Source: Cliona cf. orientalis (lineage: Eukaryota > Porifera > Demospongiae > Clionaida > Clionaidae). Taken from it: DNA of 64,000 nt. Both the position numbers and the translations under genes were made by a program. Shown here piece by piece: positions 21,491 to 33,345 of this stretch. Each line of letters starts with the position of its first letter. Within the stretch, counting starts at the first letter, position 1. The notes beneath the pieces are model-generated. The model did not search any database, was not told the origin of the DNA, and saw nothing but the letters and a program-made list of their open reading frames with translations. Location of the stretch: the NCBI GenBank assembly GCA_963930775.1, contig OZ005693.1:7934006-7998005 (forward strand), written 5' to 3'.

Positions 21491-24400
21491 ATGGCTCCGT
21501 TTTCCTACACCTATTTATTCTTGGTCATTACTGTCTGGAAGTTTGGCTCTGTGGTCCATGCAGGTGTAGCTACAAGTGAGAATTTTGTTCGCCCATCTAA
21601 CTTTGAAAATAAAACATGCCAATTTAATCCTTGCCTACCACTGAATGACTACGCAAGGGAAGCTGATCACTACTTTGAGGATAATACCATATTTGCATTC
21701 TTGCCTGGCACACATAAGCTGGATATTTTACTAGACCTAAGGAGTTTGAGCAATATTACACTTATTGCATATTATGGTGGAAAGAATGTGAGTCTAGTCT
21801 TCAACCCATTGGTTAATATGACATGGACAAACTGCATTAATATTCAAATTAGTGACTTAAACATTGTTATTAGTGGCCGAGAAATATTTCCAGATACAAT
21901 GTCATATATCTTTGCAACCCTAGTCTTTAACAATACAGTAGGCTCCCTTTCAAGGCTAACATTCTATGGAAACAAAAACATGTCCTCAACTGCTGTACTA
22001 ATGAATGAATCGAGCATCAAAATCACTAATTTGTCAGTTATTGGAGCAAGAAGCCTTCAAGGAGCAGCTCTACATGCAGATAGCAGTACAGTGGACATTT
22101 CTGGTCAAAATACTTTCATTGACAATCATGCTACTGATGAAGGAGGTGCAATAGCAATTCGTGATAATTCCACTTGCAACATGACTGGAAGCATATCATT
22201 TATCAATAATACAGCCAAGAAAGGAGGAGCAATGGCTTTTGATGGTGGATATCATCATATTTATGGAGACGTATCATTTATCAGTAATTTTGCTGCTGAT
22301 GAAGGAGGTGCACTGATCCTAAGGTGTGGTCAGTATGGTATTTTTGGAAAGGTCTACTTTATGAATAATTCGGCCAAACATGGTGGTGCTATATCAGTCT
22401 CATCTGATGGGAACACTTCCATCATACTTGATGATGTTGCATTTATTGGCAATAGTGCCACCCAATATGGAGGTGCTATAGATCTAAATACAGGAGAACA
22501 TAGTGTTACTGGAAACATTTCATTTGTAAATAACTTTGCTGGTAAGTATGGAGGTGCAATAACAGCATTTAATGGCAGTCATGCATGTACAATCACTGGA
22601 AACATTTCTTTTGAGAACAACATGTCTGAGGAAAATGGTGGAGCAGTGGCTTTCATCAATGGTTGCCATATGTCTGGAACTATTTTGTTTGTCAACAACC
22701 AAGCCTTAATATTTGGTGGTGCAGCCTTCTTAGATAATGTCTCTAATTCAAATAATAACAGTCATAGTATGGTTGGAAGAATTTTATTTGCCGACAATAG
22801 TGCTACTACTGGAGGTGCCATATACTCTTCCCATACCGGTCCTTGTAAGATCTTTGGAAACATCTCATTTGTTAATAATACTGCAAATTACTTGTACTCT
22901 GAGCCTGGATTGGACGTGTTTGGTGGAGCGATTGCTGTCTATTCTTCAGATATAGAAATAGGTGGGAATGTTTCATTTCAAGAAAATACAGCAGATTTTG
23001 GTGGAGCCATTTACATGGACAGTGGTGTTATAATTATTAGTGGCATGCAACACTTTGTATGGAATTTTGCTGAACAAGGTGGTGCATTGGCGTTTAGTGG
23101 CAATTCTAAATTGATCCTATCTAAGCCACTGACTGCAGATTTTATTGAAAATGAGGCCATAAATTATGGTGGAGCAATCTTTGTTATTGATAGTTATTAC
23201 GATTATCAATGTAGTGACAATAACACTTTTTACAATTGGCCAGAATGCTTTGTTGAGCTCAGAGACTACAACGCTGATGATATTCATCTTAATTTCATCA
23301 ATAATACTGCTGGACAAACAGGAAGAATACTGTACGGAGGAAGTATTGACAGATGCAAACTATATAAGGATGGTGGAATCTTTGACAATTGTGGAAACAG
23401 ACAAGGTGGATTTTATGACTATGGACTACTTCCTAAGTTTCAAAACATTTCAAATACTGAAAGTGTTGATAAAAATATGCCAGATATTTCTTCTGATCCA
23501 TTGGAAGTATGTTTTTGTAATGAAAATGACACACTCCCAAATGAATGTGAAGATCCAAAAGTAGAAGTTATGAGAGGAAGAGAGTTCACATTGAAGGCAA
23601 AAATACTAGGACAGAATGGAGGAAGCATTCCTTCGGATGTGAGGATCATTTTATTAAGTAATAGTATTAAGATCAATGAAACACAGCGGATACAAAGCAC
23701 TACAAATGAGTGCAGCCCAATAAGATTTCGCTTATTTTGTGCAGAAAACTCCACAAGTGTTGTTCTTTTTCCAGCTGACAGTCCGTGTAGGGACACTGGT
23801 AGATCTCACAGAGAGATTAAAGTGTCATTTATTCCTTGTCCTGATGCCTTTTATCTCAAAGATGATGAATGTATTTGTGATAAACGACTACACGATTACA
23901 CCACTAATTGCAGTGTAGATGATAATTCTATAATAAGGAGCTCAAAAATGTTTTGGATGGGGGTGGATTACTATAACAATAGTGCCACGTTTAAAGGATT
24001 AATCCTACATAATGGATCATGTCCTTTTGACTATTGTGTAGAACCTGATAAGCAGGACCAGTTATCAATAACTTTAGATAACCTTGATATTCAATGCAAT
24101 CACAATCATGCAGGAACCTTGTGTGGATGTTGTAAAGAAAATCATAGTATAGTGTTTGGTACTATACACTGTCTACCCTGCAGTAATGCATATCTAGCCC
24201 TTATCTTACCATTCACTTTTGCCGGAATAGCACTAATAATGGTCCTTATTCTTCTTAAAGTATCAATAGCCAATGGAACATTAAATGCGCTCATTTTCTA
24301 TGCTAATATTATTCAAGCTAATCGGTCTATCTTCTTTCCTCTTGGTGAGACCAATCCTCTCACAATTTTCATAGCATGGTTGAATCTTGACCTTGGAATT

Positions 24401-25429
24401 GAAACCTGCTTCTATGATGGTATGACGGTCTATGGTTTCACGTGGCTGCAATTTGTATTTCCTTTCTATATCTGGTTTCTGATTGGACTGATAACTTTGG
24501 TCACTCATTATTCGCAAAGAGCTACGAATATGCTTGGAACTAACCCAGTTGCCGCTTTAGCCACTCTATTGCTTCTCTCCTATTCTAAACTCCTTCGCGC
24601 TGTCATAATGGCTTTATCGGTGACACGCCTTGAGTATCCCGGTCATACATACGATGAGGTGTGGCTCTATGACGGTAGCATACCTTATTTTCGGAGAGCT
24701 GACCACATTGTACTGGGTATATTTGCTATCCTAGTTTTACTGTTTCTCTTTGTTCCCTACACCTTGCTGTTACTTTGCGGCCACGTGCTCCAGGCGTACT
24801 CCCAAAGGAAACCCTTCTCTTGGATTAATAAGCTTAAGCCATTCTTAGATGCCTATCATGCACCGTATAAGAAAGAGACACGATACTGGACTGGATTTCT
24901 CTTGGTTGTACGTTGCTTTCTTCTACTTGTATTTGGCTTGAATGCATTTGGAAATGCCAATGATAACCTTCTAGCAATAACCACGTTTACGGCATGTCTT
25001 CTGGCACTTACATCACTGCACAAAGGAATTTACAAGACCACTTATAACAACATCTTGGAAACGTTTTTCATCCTCAATCTGTGCATATTTTCAGCCACCA
25101 CGTATCATGTACAGGGAAATCAAGCTGGAATAGCCTATTCTTTTGTTGGTGTTGTTTTCTCCATCTTCCTTTTGATCGTGCTTTTGCATGTGTATTTAGC
25201 TCTGAGTAAGACGTCTTTAGGTAAGAGGCTACCCTCACTAAGTAAAAACTTTGTAGCACAACTCCTTTTGGGTGCGGAAGTCAGTCATCTGAGACGGGAT
25301 GAACAGAGGCCTGAACACGATCACATGGCAATCGGTAGACAGGGTGAACAACGGAACCTTGCTAATAGAGCACCGACTACATCATTTATTGATATTCGTG
25401 AATATGAACCTTTGCTCGACTCAAGATGA
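21491..25429 (+). CDS. large membrane protein with PMP-like beta-helix ectodomain and multi-pass C-terminus
   Basis: One uninterrupted frame of 1312 residues. Residues 1-24 are a signal peptide ending in VVHA. Residues ~190-580 are tandem repeats with recurring GGAI/GGAL and NNxA-type motifs (for example FINNTAKKGGAMAF), the pattern of right-handed beta-helix or chlamydial PMP repeats. A cysteine-rich stretch (~690-895) contains CFCNENDT, ECICDK and GTLCGCCKENH. From ~899 to ~1240 there are roughly eight to ten hydrophobic segments, then a basic and acidic cytoplasmic tail ending EYEPLLDSR. Many N-glycosylation sites fit a surface protein. The same architecture is found, split, at 26844-33345. 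The ligand and signalling partners are unknown. Confidence 0.88.
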   Translation: MAPFSYTYLFLVITVWKFGSVVHAGVATSENFVRPSNFENKTCQFNPCLPLNDYAREADHYFEDNTIFAFLPGTHKLDILLDLRSLSNITLIAYYGGKNVSLVFNPLVNMTWTNCINIQISDLNIVISGREIFPDTMSYIFATLVFNNTVGSLSRLTFYGNKNMSSTAVLMNESSIKITNLSVIGARSLQGAALHADSSTVDISGQNTFIDNHATDEGGAIAIRDNSTCNMTGSISFINNTAKKGGAMAFDGGYHHIYGDVSFISNFAADEGGALILRCGQYGIFGKVYFMNNSAKHGGAISVSSDGNTSIILDDVAFIGNSATQYGGAIDLNTGEHSVTGNISFVNNFAGKYGGAITAFNGSHACTITGNISFENNMSEENGGAVAFINGCHMSGTILFVNNQALIFGGAAFLDNVSNSNNNSHSMVGRILFADNSATTGGAIYSSHTGPCKIFGNISFVNNTANYLYSEPGLDVFGGAIAVYSSDIEIGGNVSFQENTADFGGAIYMDSGVIIISGMQHFVWNFAEQGGALAFSGNSKLILSKPLTADFIENEAINYGGAIFVIDSYYDYQCSDNNTFYNWPECFVELRDYNADDIHLNFINNTAGQTGRILYGGSIDRCKLYKDGGIFDNCGNRQGGFYDYGLLPKFQNISNTESVDKNMPDISSDPLEVCFCNENDTLPNECEDPKVEVMRGREFTLKAKILGQNGGSIPSDVRIILLSNSIKINETQRIQSTTNECSPIRFRLFCAENSTSVVLFPADSPCRDTGRSHREIKVSFIPCPDAFYLKDDECICDKRLHDYTTNCSVDDNSIIRSSKMFWMGVDYYNNSATFKGLILHNGSCPFDYCVEPDKQDQLSITLDNLDIQCNHNHAGTLCGCCKENHSIVFGTIHCLPCSNAYLALILPFTFAGIALIMVLILLKVSIANGTLNALIFYANIIQANRSIFFPLGETNPLTIFIAWLNLDLGIETCFYDGMTVYGFTWLQFVFPFYIWFLIGLITLVTHYSQRATNMLGTNPVAALATLLLLSYSKLLRAVIMALSVTRLEYPGHTYDEVWLYDGSIPYFRRADHIVLGIFAILVLLFLFVPYTLLLLCGHVLQAYSQRKPFSWINKLKPFLDAYHAPYKKETRYWTGFLLVVRCFLLLVFGLNAFGNANDNLLAITTFTACLLALTSLHKGIYKTTYNNILETFFILNLCIFSATTYHVQGNQAGIAYSFVGVVFSIFLLIVLLHVYLALSKTSLGKRLPSLSKNFVAQLLLGAEVSHLRRDEQRPEHDHMAIGRQGEQRNLANRAPTTSFIDIREYEPLLDSR

Positions 25430-26843
25430 TCCTGAGCTCAAGCTCAGTTCAACTATATTGAATAAGCAACTTAGCTAATTAGCATGCATAGTCTTGCGTG
25501 TGTATATACTATAGCTAATAATGTATTTACTATTGAGAGCTAACAGAATGTATTATTGTAGTAATAGTATAATAATTATAATAATAGCAACTAGCCACAT
25601 TTAATTTATTGTCTTTTTTGTTTGTTAAACAATGATCATAATATTACATTGATCCATTACTATAATATTTTGGGAATACATATATTTGTACGGTAGATGG
25701 CTCTGCACACCACAAAAATGTACCTTTCATACTGCACTGCATGGCAAGCTATATAGCCGCCTCACTCCCAGGCTCACTAATTTAAAGTAGCCAACACTAA
25801 AATTTTGAGTGAGCCTGCATCGCTATATATACTTTCCAACCTTAGTATAGCTATTCCCTGTATATTATGTTCACCACAATCACTAATAATATTATCCTAC
25901 TGGCCAAGATCAGGCTAGTTTCTGATCCAGGATCCAAATTGTATGATGCTGCTATTGTTGAGAACCTTCACTTCTCCTTATTTATAGCTTACCCTACCAT
26001 GGTACCAGCTGCATTACAATTCTGAATTGGCAAATTTACTAGTCACGTGAATGTTGATGTGTGACTCTAAAATTAATAAAGGAGCCGGTGGTGGCTTTGA
26101 GTTGTTGGAATTCTCTTGCACTCTGTTACTGGAATGGACCTGGAAGAAAGCCTTGTATCTGGTTGGCTCCATATAGTCATTCTATATGGGACCAAAAGGT
26201 GTGTAATATTGTACCGATGGTGTGTGAGATAACATTAATTTAGCTACATGCATACTTCACAGAGTCTAGTAGCTAACACACCTAAATAAAACATTGATTG
26301 AGCTCACATACTTAATAGAAACAATTGACTGCATGGTGAGATCGCTGAAATTTGAAGTATTGACGTTCAGATAAGCTCTGCTCGGATATTATGGTCTCTA
26401 GCTATAGCTAGATGGGAGTATAGCTACTAAGTCTTTCACATGCAGGATTTTCTGCTATAAATATTAGAAATCATTAACATGCAATACTAATACTTTGAAA
26501 CTTCAATGTTCAAGTATTGTGGAATACATATAATACAGCTAAATCCTATCTAACGTGGAGGGGGCCTAGAGGTGATTAAATTTATGCGATTTACTGCCAC
26601 TACTCATATAGAAGTCAACTCAGACCATATCATAACATCATTTGGGAGCAAACACCTTACGTTTGAAAGAGGAGGGAAAAGTTTGGAGAAACTTGTTCTC
26701 CATTAATATTATAATAATTGCAATAAAGACTAGTGGTACTACAATAATGAATAAAATGTAATAGTATTATGAAATTGAACAGCTAGTAGCCAACTAATGC
26801 TAATGCATGGTGTTTCAATAGCAACTTTGCTATGGTAATACAG
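25430..26843. other. intergenic between convergent receptor genes, no gene seen
   Basis: The AT-rich stretch between the ends of two convergent genes shows short open frames only (for example 26061-26243), with no recognisable motif. I found no repeat boundaries. Confidence 0.45.
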
Positions 26844-29800
26844 TTAGTCTTCGTAGCTGTAATAGAAACTTTGGAGTTCAACTGCACTTTCATCTGTGGT
26901 GCTTCTTTTCTTAAAATACTTTCTACATTTAGGCAATATCGTTTGCTTCATTAGTGCTTTCATGTTGATACAGCATTTGAACTTCAATCTTAATCCACAT
27001 ACGTCAATAAGAATATACCCAGTTATGTAGAAGATCATGTAGATGCCAGGAAGGCATATGAGAAATGCTTGTATTGAACTGATGATGCTGATATCTTTAC
27101 TATTATTCCGAGAGAAAGACCTACCAAAGTTGAATGTTGTGAGTGCATTGATTAATGCCAGTACAGCACAAATCATTGCATCAATTGCATTGTGCCATCG
27201 TTTTTTGTAGGGCTGAACTATAGCATGAACCATGAGCATAACGACCAACTGCACTTCCACAATCATGTAAAACACTCTCAAATTGCTGGTATATGCAAAA
27301 GTGATCAGAGCAAAAAGACGATAAAAGAAATACAGCCCAGCAAAGAATCGAAATCTGTCTTTGAAGCAACCTTGAAATGAATCCAGGATTGGCTTGAGAT
27401 TCTCAATTGATATCACTTTACAGAAAATCCTGAGAAGCCTAGATTCACCTATTCCCAAAGCGGAAAAGATATTGTAATATGCTGGGTACAACGTCAGTAA
27501 TAGTGGTAAGAGGAACAGTACAACACTGACTATTAGAGCTGGTACAGCATAGAATAAATGCTGCTTACTCAAGAAGTCAACTTCTCCATCGTAGAACACA
27601 ACCTGACGAGTGACTGTGCCATGCTTGCTGTAAAGAGTGCCAGGTATAAGGATCATGAGTGAAACTTGCATAAATCGAGAGTAACAAAGTAGGAGAAAAG
27701 TCGTTAGACCGTGTGTTATTGAGCCCCTTACAGTTTGCTTTCGTCGCAATTTAAAGCAGCACTTGCAGCAGTACTTCCTTATGTTGCATATGTCCATCAT
27801 TTTTACTGTGACTACTACTAGTATCAATGAATACAGTAGGGAAACGTAATGAAATGCAAGCATTCCTAGTCCTGTTGATCCCTTCCATAAGCAAAACGAA
27901 AGAAATTTTAATGCTCCTATGTCATTGGCTGTAAAAAATTGCAGGGAAAATATCTTGTAGATAAACCGAACTGAAATTGTGTTTAAGATGTAAACAGACA
28001 CTGGCATCCAGATGAATCGGTTTGCTTCTAGTTGAAGAGTGTCAATTACCTGACAAAAGAGAACAAATCCATTCGCAGCTCCAGAAGTGATTGGCACATC
28101 AAAGAATATGATGATAACAAAGACAATTGTTATTGGTAACAACTCCAAAAGGACATAGAGTATAGGTCCATAGGAGCAATTGCTATTGTCAAAACATCTT
28201 AATACCCAACCATGATAGTATACTGAATAGTTATCACTGCATCTGCCACAAAGAATCCCTGTTCTCCCTGTGGCACACACCAGTCGATCAAGTCCACTTT
28301 TTGAAGTATTGGAAGGTAATAAGTATTCCGTTTTAGAAGTTTGATTGCAATATCCTTCGGGGCAATATCCTGTTATCAAACTGTTTTCTGAAACTTCATT
28401 AACTTTGTCATATCCAACCCAATATCCTCTCTTTAGTTTGGCTTGAAATTTTGAAGAATTACAGCTCATACCAACGTATCTTCCATACGAACAGGAACAG
28501 GTATTGTATGGAATATCATTGCTCTTCTTTTTAATTACATATCCAGGGGGACAATTTTGAAATGACACATTAAATTTTAATTCTCTTTCTTGTAATCCAT
28601 CCTTGTATATAAAATACCTTCAATTCAACATGATCACCGGGATTTCCATATATTTTAGTACTAGTAGTGTTGAAGAGTCTTGCATAATTTTGTGGAATAA
28701 AAGAAGAGGAATTAGCTACCATAAATTTTTAGATTGTACAGTGATGGCACCACGTGATTGAATTCATCAACCATTATTATTGGTACATCAAATGTTTTTC
28801 CTGGTATCACTTGTAGTGGAAGTAATGAATCGTTTACAATGAACTTTACTCCAGATGTAGTCAATTGATAACTTGCTGAATCGACATCATTCATGGGAAA
28901 TGAAAAATTTGCAATGCAGTTAAACAGATCTGTTTCGCAGTTGTAATGTCTATGACAATGCTCAACTGTGCTTGCATGTATAGAACTACCCACAGTTGCG
29001 GTGTTTCCTTCAAATTGAAATTCGATATCTCGTGTATTAACTTCACTTATCTGACCAACGTATTCAATAAAACAGTTTTGAAATGAAGCAAAGCTATGCC
29101 TGTCAGTAGTAAAGTATGAAATGGCTCCACCATTCAAAACCGCCGAGTTATTAATGAAGAAAAATCTTGAGTGATCATGAACCAGTATTGAAGATCGTCC
29201 GACTAAATCAATTGCACCCCCCAAAGATCCATTATTATTACTGAATGTAACATAAGAGTACTCATCAAATTCCAAAAAGCCAGATGTCATGTGAATGGCT
29301 GACCCATTGCAATTGTCAAATATTGTTGATCCTTTGAAATGAGCTGACATATCAGTAGAAATAAATGTTCCTTTTCCTATACTATTACTGCTATCAGTGT
29401 TTATAATTTTGTTCATTTCAAAAGTGCAGTTAGTGAATAATGGAATTGGCAGTATTCCTTGAGGAGGTTGACTGTGCACAGTGAGCCTTGATATTAAATC
29501 AACAGCAGCACCAAAGCTTGCTGAATTATTCTTCCATAAGCAGCCAGTTAGGTAAAATGAGTTGTTAATGTCCCTTTGAAAGGCGTAGGATGAAAACAAT
29601 AAAGTACCTCCACCAAAATCTGCATAATTCTCTTCAAAATGACAACTGATGATCGAAACAGTATTATCAATCGGTGCATGCATTTCCCGGAAATAGTATC
29701 CTGCTTCAAGACCCCCTCCACCACCGTCTTTCTTTCCCATTCTATTTGGAGAATTATTGCCAACAAATTTACAATTTTCCACTGAGAACGTGTTAATACT

Positions 29801-30095
29801 GGATGAATCTTGAAATTGTAAGAACATACCTGCACCTCTTAATGCCGTGTTGTGGTTGAACTTGCATTTACTGATGCTAATGCTATTTTCCTGTGAATGA
29901 TTAAATAGGTAGATAGCTAATCCTCCACCACACCTAAGATTTCTGTGACTATTGTGAGACAAAGTGGATGCTATAACCCTGGCCTTACTGTTATGAGAAA
30001 AGTTCTGGAATGCAATGAATAGACCTCCTCCAACAAAAGCTATATTATTCGTGAAATGGGACTTTTCGATGACAATTGCGTTGTGTGATGAATTA
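26844..30095 (-). pseudogene. C-terminal half of a beta-helix/multi-pass membrane protein, cut off from its 5' half
   Basis: Minus strand. From 30095 the frame opens with NSSHNAIVIEKSHF and carries beta-helix repeats (FVGGGLF, CGGGLAIY, FGGGTLLF, LGGAIDL, LNGGAISY) to a stop at 28712. The same protein goes on in other frames across 28570-28712 and then as an open 574-codon frame from 28568: cysteine-rich NCPPGYVI, GILCGRCSDNY, then about eight membrane segments and a tail ending at 26844. The shifts near 28722 and 28600 are small. The frame is entered from within a MITE (30096-30302), so the codons for the signal peptide are missing here; they lie on the plus strand at 32356-33345. Overall the family matches 21491-25429. 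Confidence 0.82.
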
Positions 30096-30302
30096 CCGTA
30101 TAGCGGGAAACTTTCGAGGGAGAAAACTTTCACGAATTTCGCGATTTTTCAGCCATCCGCGAAAGTTTTCTCCACGAAATTCTAGGCATGCCACACCCAT
30201 TATCCGATCAGTTTTTGCATTCCGCGAAAGTTTTCTCCGCGAAATGCTCCTTTCCTACCGATCTGCGAAAGTTTTCTCCCTCGAAAATTTCCCGCTATAC
30301 GG
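30096..30302. mobile_element. 207-bp TA-flanked MITE, copy A, at the inversion breakpoint
   Basis: The ends ccgtatagcggg and cccgctatacgg are inverted copies, flanked by TA on both sides (30094-30095 and 30303-30304). Internally it has several gaaagttttctcc motifs. It is the reverse complement of copy B at 33346-33552, with few differences and the same length. Its left flank is receptor coding sequence; its right flank is unrelated. Confidence 0.88.
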
Positions 30303-30989
30303 TATCTCTGCCCCATCAATCTGTATACAATCCTTTAAACATAGCCTTTTAATTTTTAATACACATATCACACTTAATCTTACTCTAAGTAGTTAATAAG
30401 ACATACATTCATTATCATTACTTTGTGTATCCTTGTATTTTACTGAAAGATCATAGAGAAAAAGTAAATCCTTGATCTAGCTACTTGATTAATGTTTTTG
30501 TAATGTGGCATAGCTATCCGGGCCATCCCTAGCTAGCTACTTATAGAGTCCACCGACTCTATAGCTGTATGATTATATAGCTCAGAGATAGTTCCTTTGA
30601 CTACACCTGAAGTTGTTATGATCTTCAACATCATTTTGATGTCAGGTGATGGGATCAGAGTCCTCAAGAGGATGACTTCATTAATTAAATATTGCACAGA
30701 GAAGCATTGAGTTACCTAAAAATGGGGCTTATTGTTAGCAGATATCCATAATAATAATTATCATTCAAACTGCACCATTATGAAATTCAATGTTTGGAAG
30801 TAGCTACAATTACAAACTGAATTAAAGTAAACTGAAAGTGCTATTTTGCTTTAGTTCCATTCTATCTGCCAATTAAAATGATTATTCACATTTTTAAACA
30901 ATCATGACGTATTTTCAAAACTATTCACAAGAGGACTCCATTATTATCATGATTCAACAGTTTGCCACTGTTGCTGATATGACGTGCGA

Positions 30990-31115
30990 TAAGTAATAGT
31001 TATCGACTGGGAGTCAAGGAATTATGGCAGTAAACGAACCGATCCCGAGGGCGCAGCCCGAGGGTGAGGTTTGTTTACGTAGCCATAATTCCTTGACTCC
31101 CAGTCGATAAGTGTT
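30990..31115. repeat. long near-perfect palindrome
   Basis: The arm ttatcgactgggagtcaagg is repeated inverted about 60 bases on, and an inner palindrome (gtaaac ... gtttac around gagggcgcagcccgag) sits in the loop. It lies just upstream of the Crypton-like remnant. A related core occurs at 19230-19345. Confidence 0.65.
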
Positions 31116-31208
31116 ATATCTCCGATTTGATTGGCTCTCCGCTACGTCACCATAGTAACTTACGGTAGAGTCTTAGAAACAAACAGAAACGAGAAGTCTT
31201 CTGTGAAC

Positions 31209-31757
31209 ATGGACTCCGAAACTAGCACTGTCTGCGTCGCCAACGACCCATGCTGTCCCGGCATGTGCGAGTGGACCGACTGTTCAATACCACAAGAACA
31301 AAAACTCCGCCTCACAACGTCATCTAGTCCCCGCCCTAGCACCAGCTCGCCCCAGCCCCTCCTCCTTCCAAGCGACCGCTTCCAGTTCAAGAGCGACAAG
31401 GAGCTAACCGAGTTATCCAAAGGATACACGCCCGCTAATACTAGTAGGTCGACGAAATGGGCTTTGAATGTGTTTGACCAATGGTATTGGTGGCAATAAG
31501 ACTAACCATAGCCTAAGAGCAGCTAGTGCGACTCAAATGTATGACAGCGGAGTTCCTGAGAAACTCTGATACAGGAGAGAACGGGACATCGATCGCTGGA
31601 AGCTCTACGAATGTATGAACGAACTAATGCTCAGCAACATCAGGCAATTTCAGCTGTTCTTTCTGCTCCCCATTCTGAATCAACGCTCTACCATCAGGCT
31701 TCAGAAAAGAGGACACTTTCTCACACTCTTTCTGAAGTACAACCAACTCAAAATTAA
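31209..31757 (+). pseudogene. deleted Crypton-type tyrosine recombinase (DUF3504/KIAA1958-like)
   Basis: The frame starting at 31209 (MDSETSTVC) reaches FKSDKELTELSKGYTPANTS and RSTKWALNVFDQW, the N-terminal signature of KIAA1958/ZMYM-type recombinase domains, and stops at 31499. A few bases on, the C-terminal catalytic part appears: NHSLRAASATQMYDSGVPEK, then, after a frameshift near 31570, RTGHRSLEALRMYERT (from 31581) and AQQHQAISAVLSAP to a TAA at 31755-31757. The catalytic HxxR, HRS and tyrosine boxes are thus present, but the whole middle of the domain has been deleted. Such genes derive from Crypton transposons; this copy cannot encode an active enzyme. Confidence 0.75.
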
Positions 31758-32355
31758 AAGTACAACCAACTCAGCATGCTCCATCATCATTTAACTTTCA
31801 AAATCTTCATGGGTGTACTATCAACATAAACGCAGCCCCATCTCAGGCAGCACCTACTACATCAGTCACTGACCACATGGAAATAGACATCGACAAGATT
31901 ATAGCCTCTATTACTGAAGACTTTCATTGACTTGTGTTCATGCAGTACCATAGTATAGCTATTGTATACCTGTATAATTATTATCATAATAATTATTATG
32001 CTACTGCTGTGAGTTATTGTATATGTACTCAGTCTGAGTATTTAAATCTGACAGCTGATTGGTCCACATATTATATAGCAGCATATGCCTTCAAGGAAGG
32101 ATGATATGACCATATCATCCTTTTGCCCTGTAGGAAGGAGATATGGGTCATATCTCCTTCTAGTTACCTAGGAAACAAGGATAATCAGGAGATATCATTA
32201 GACAAAGCCTAAGGGGGATTTCAAAGAAGAGTAGCTATGTTTTATAAACAATAATTTATATAAAATTCCCAAACCTTGTAAATTGAGAAATCAGACTGGA
32301 GGGCATTGATTCTTACATGTAGCTAGCTGCCACTAGCTGGAACAATAATTTAGCT

Positions 32356-33345
32356 ATGAGTTTCAAAGTTATCTTGATACTTCTCCTTTTATGTACTATT
32401 TATTGCCATGCTATGGATATCATAGTTTGTGTAAAAAATTCTGACTCAGTTGGGTCACAAATAGAAGTCTCAGTATCTTGGGATGTTGAATGTATGGAAA
32501 ACTGTTCCTCAATAAGTGAGTGCGATTTCAGCCACTGGTCATCAATAACGATAGTCCTGGAATCTGGATATCACAACATCATGCAATCCTCAGTACTTGA
32601 GTTCATGGAGAGGAATAAGACTGCAATCCTAGGAAGCACACAAGGTACTACCATTTTTGTGCACCTGATATAGGATTGGTGTTTATCAATGGAATTGATG
32701 TGATCATTTCAAATATTGCGATAGAAAATTGTGCTTTCAATTATAGCACGCATCAAGGAAATTTTGTTAGTGCCATTTTAATCTCAGAAGTTAGAAATGT
32801 ACAACTCATGAATGTTACCATAAGTCATTCTTCAGGAAGTGCAATTTCTTTGATCAATATTGGAGGCAAAGTCACTGTGGAAAACAGTAAATTTGTTGGC
32901 AATAGCAGAAGTATGAACTTATCAAGCAGTATATTCTCCATTTACTATTGTGTGGGATGTGAATCCAGTATCTCAGTCATGAATGAAGCTGAGCTGCTGA
33001 TCACAAATTCAAGCATCACTGGCAATTCCCAAGGTAATATCGCTTTCAAAACTATCAATAATCACATGATTGTTGGATTATCCATAAGTTTTGATGGATG
33101 TACTTCACACGTCTCTATAACTGTCATGGAATTGGTGCTTTCTGGTAGTTTGGGAAAAGGAACTCTTGTACACTTTCAAAACTCATCTACTAATAATTCA
33201 TTGACTATTTCTTCATCATGCTTTTTTGATATAGGACACAATATAGAAATTAATGAACATAACATGCATTGTCATCATCTGAGTGGGGATTTCAGTCTAT
33301 TTCACCATGCTGGAGGTGGCACTGCTGTACTGCTGTTTGATGGTA
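32356..33345 (+). pseudogene. signal-peptide half of the split beta-helix membrane protein
   Basis: The plus-strand frame starts with a signal peptide (MSFKVILILLLLCTIYCHA), followed by a cysteine-containing N-terminal domain. The match changes frame at about 32655-32665, in a T run, where one base seems to be missing; after it the sequence continues with DIGLVFINGIDVIISN and beta-helix repeats. It ends at HHAGGGTAVLLFDG, where MITE copy B begins. The remaining part of the gene is found on the opposite strand at 26844-30095. The reading frame meets at a TA that is also the MITE target, so the two halves were one exon. Confidence 0.82.

Noticed and set aside
26061-26243. 60-codon frame between the convergent receptor genes
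   Set aside because: Too short, no motif, and no splice or repeat context to support it.
30076-30396. 106-codon frame across MITE copy A, and its twin at 33297-33653
   Set aside because: Both are readings through the same non-coding MITE and share only the residues it dictates.
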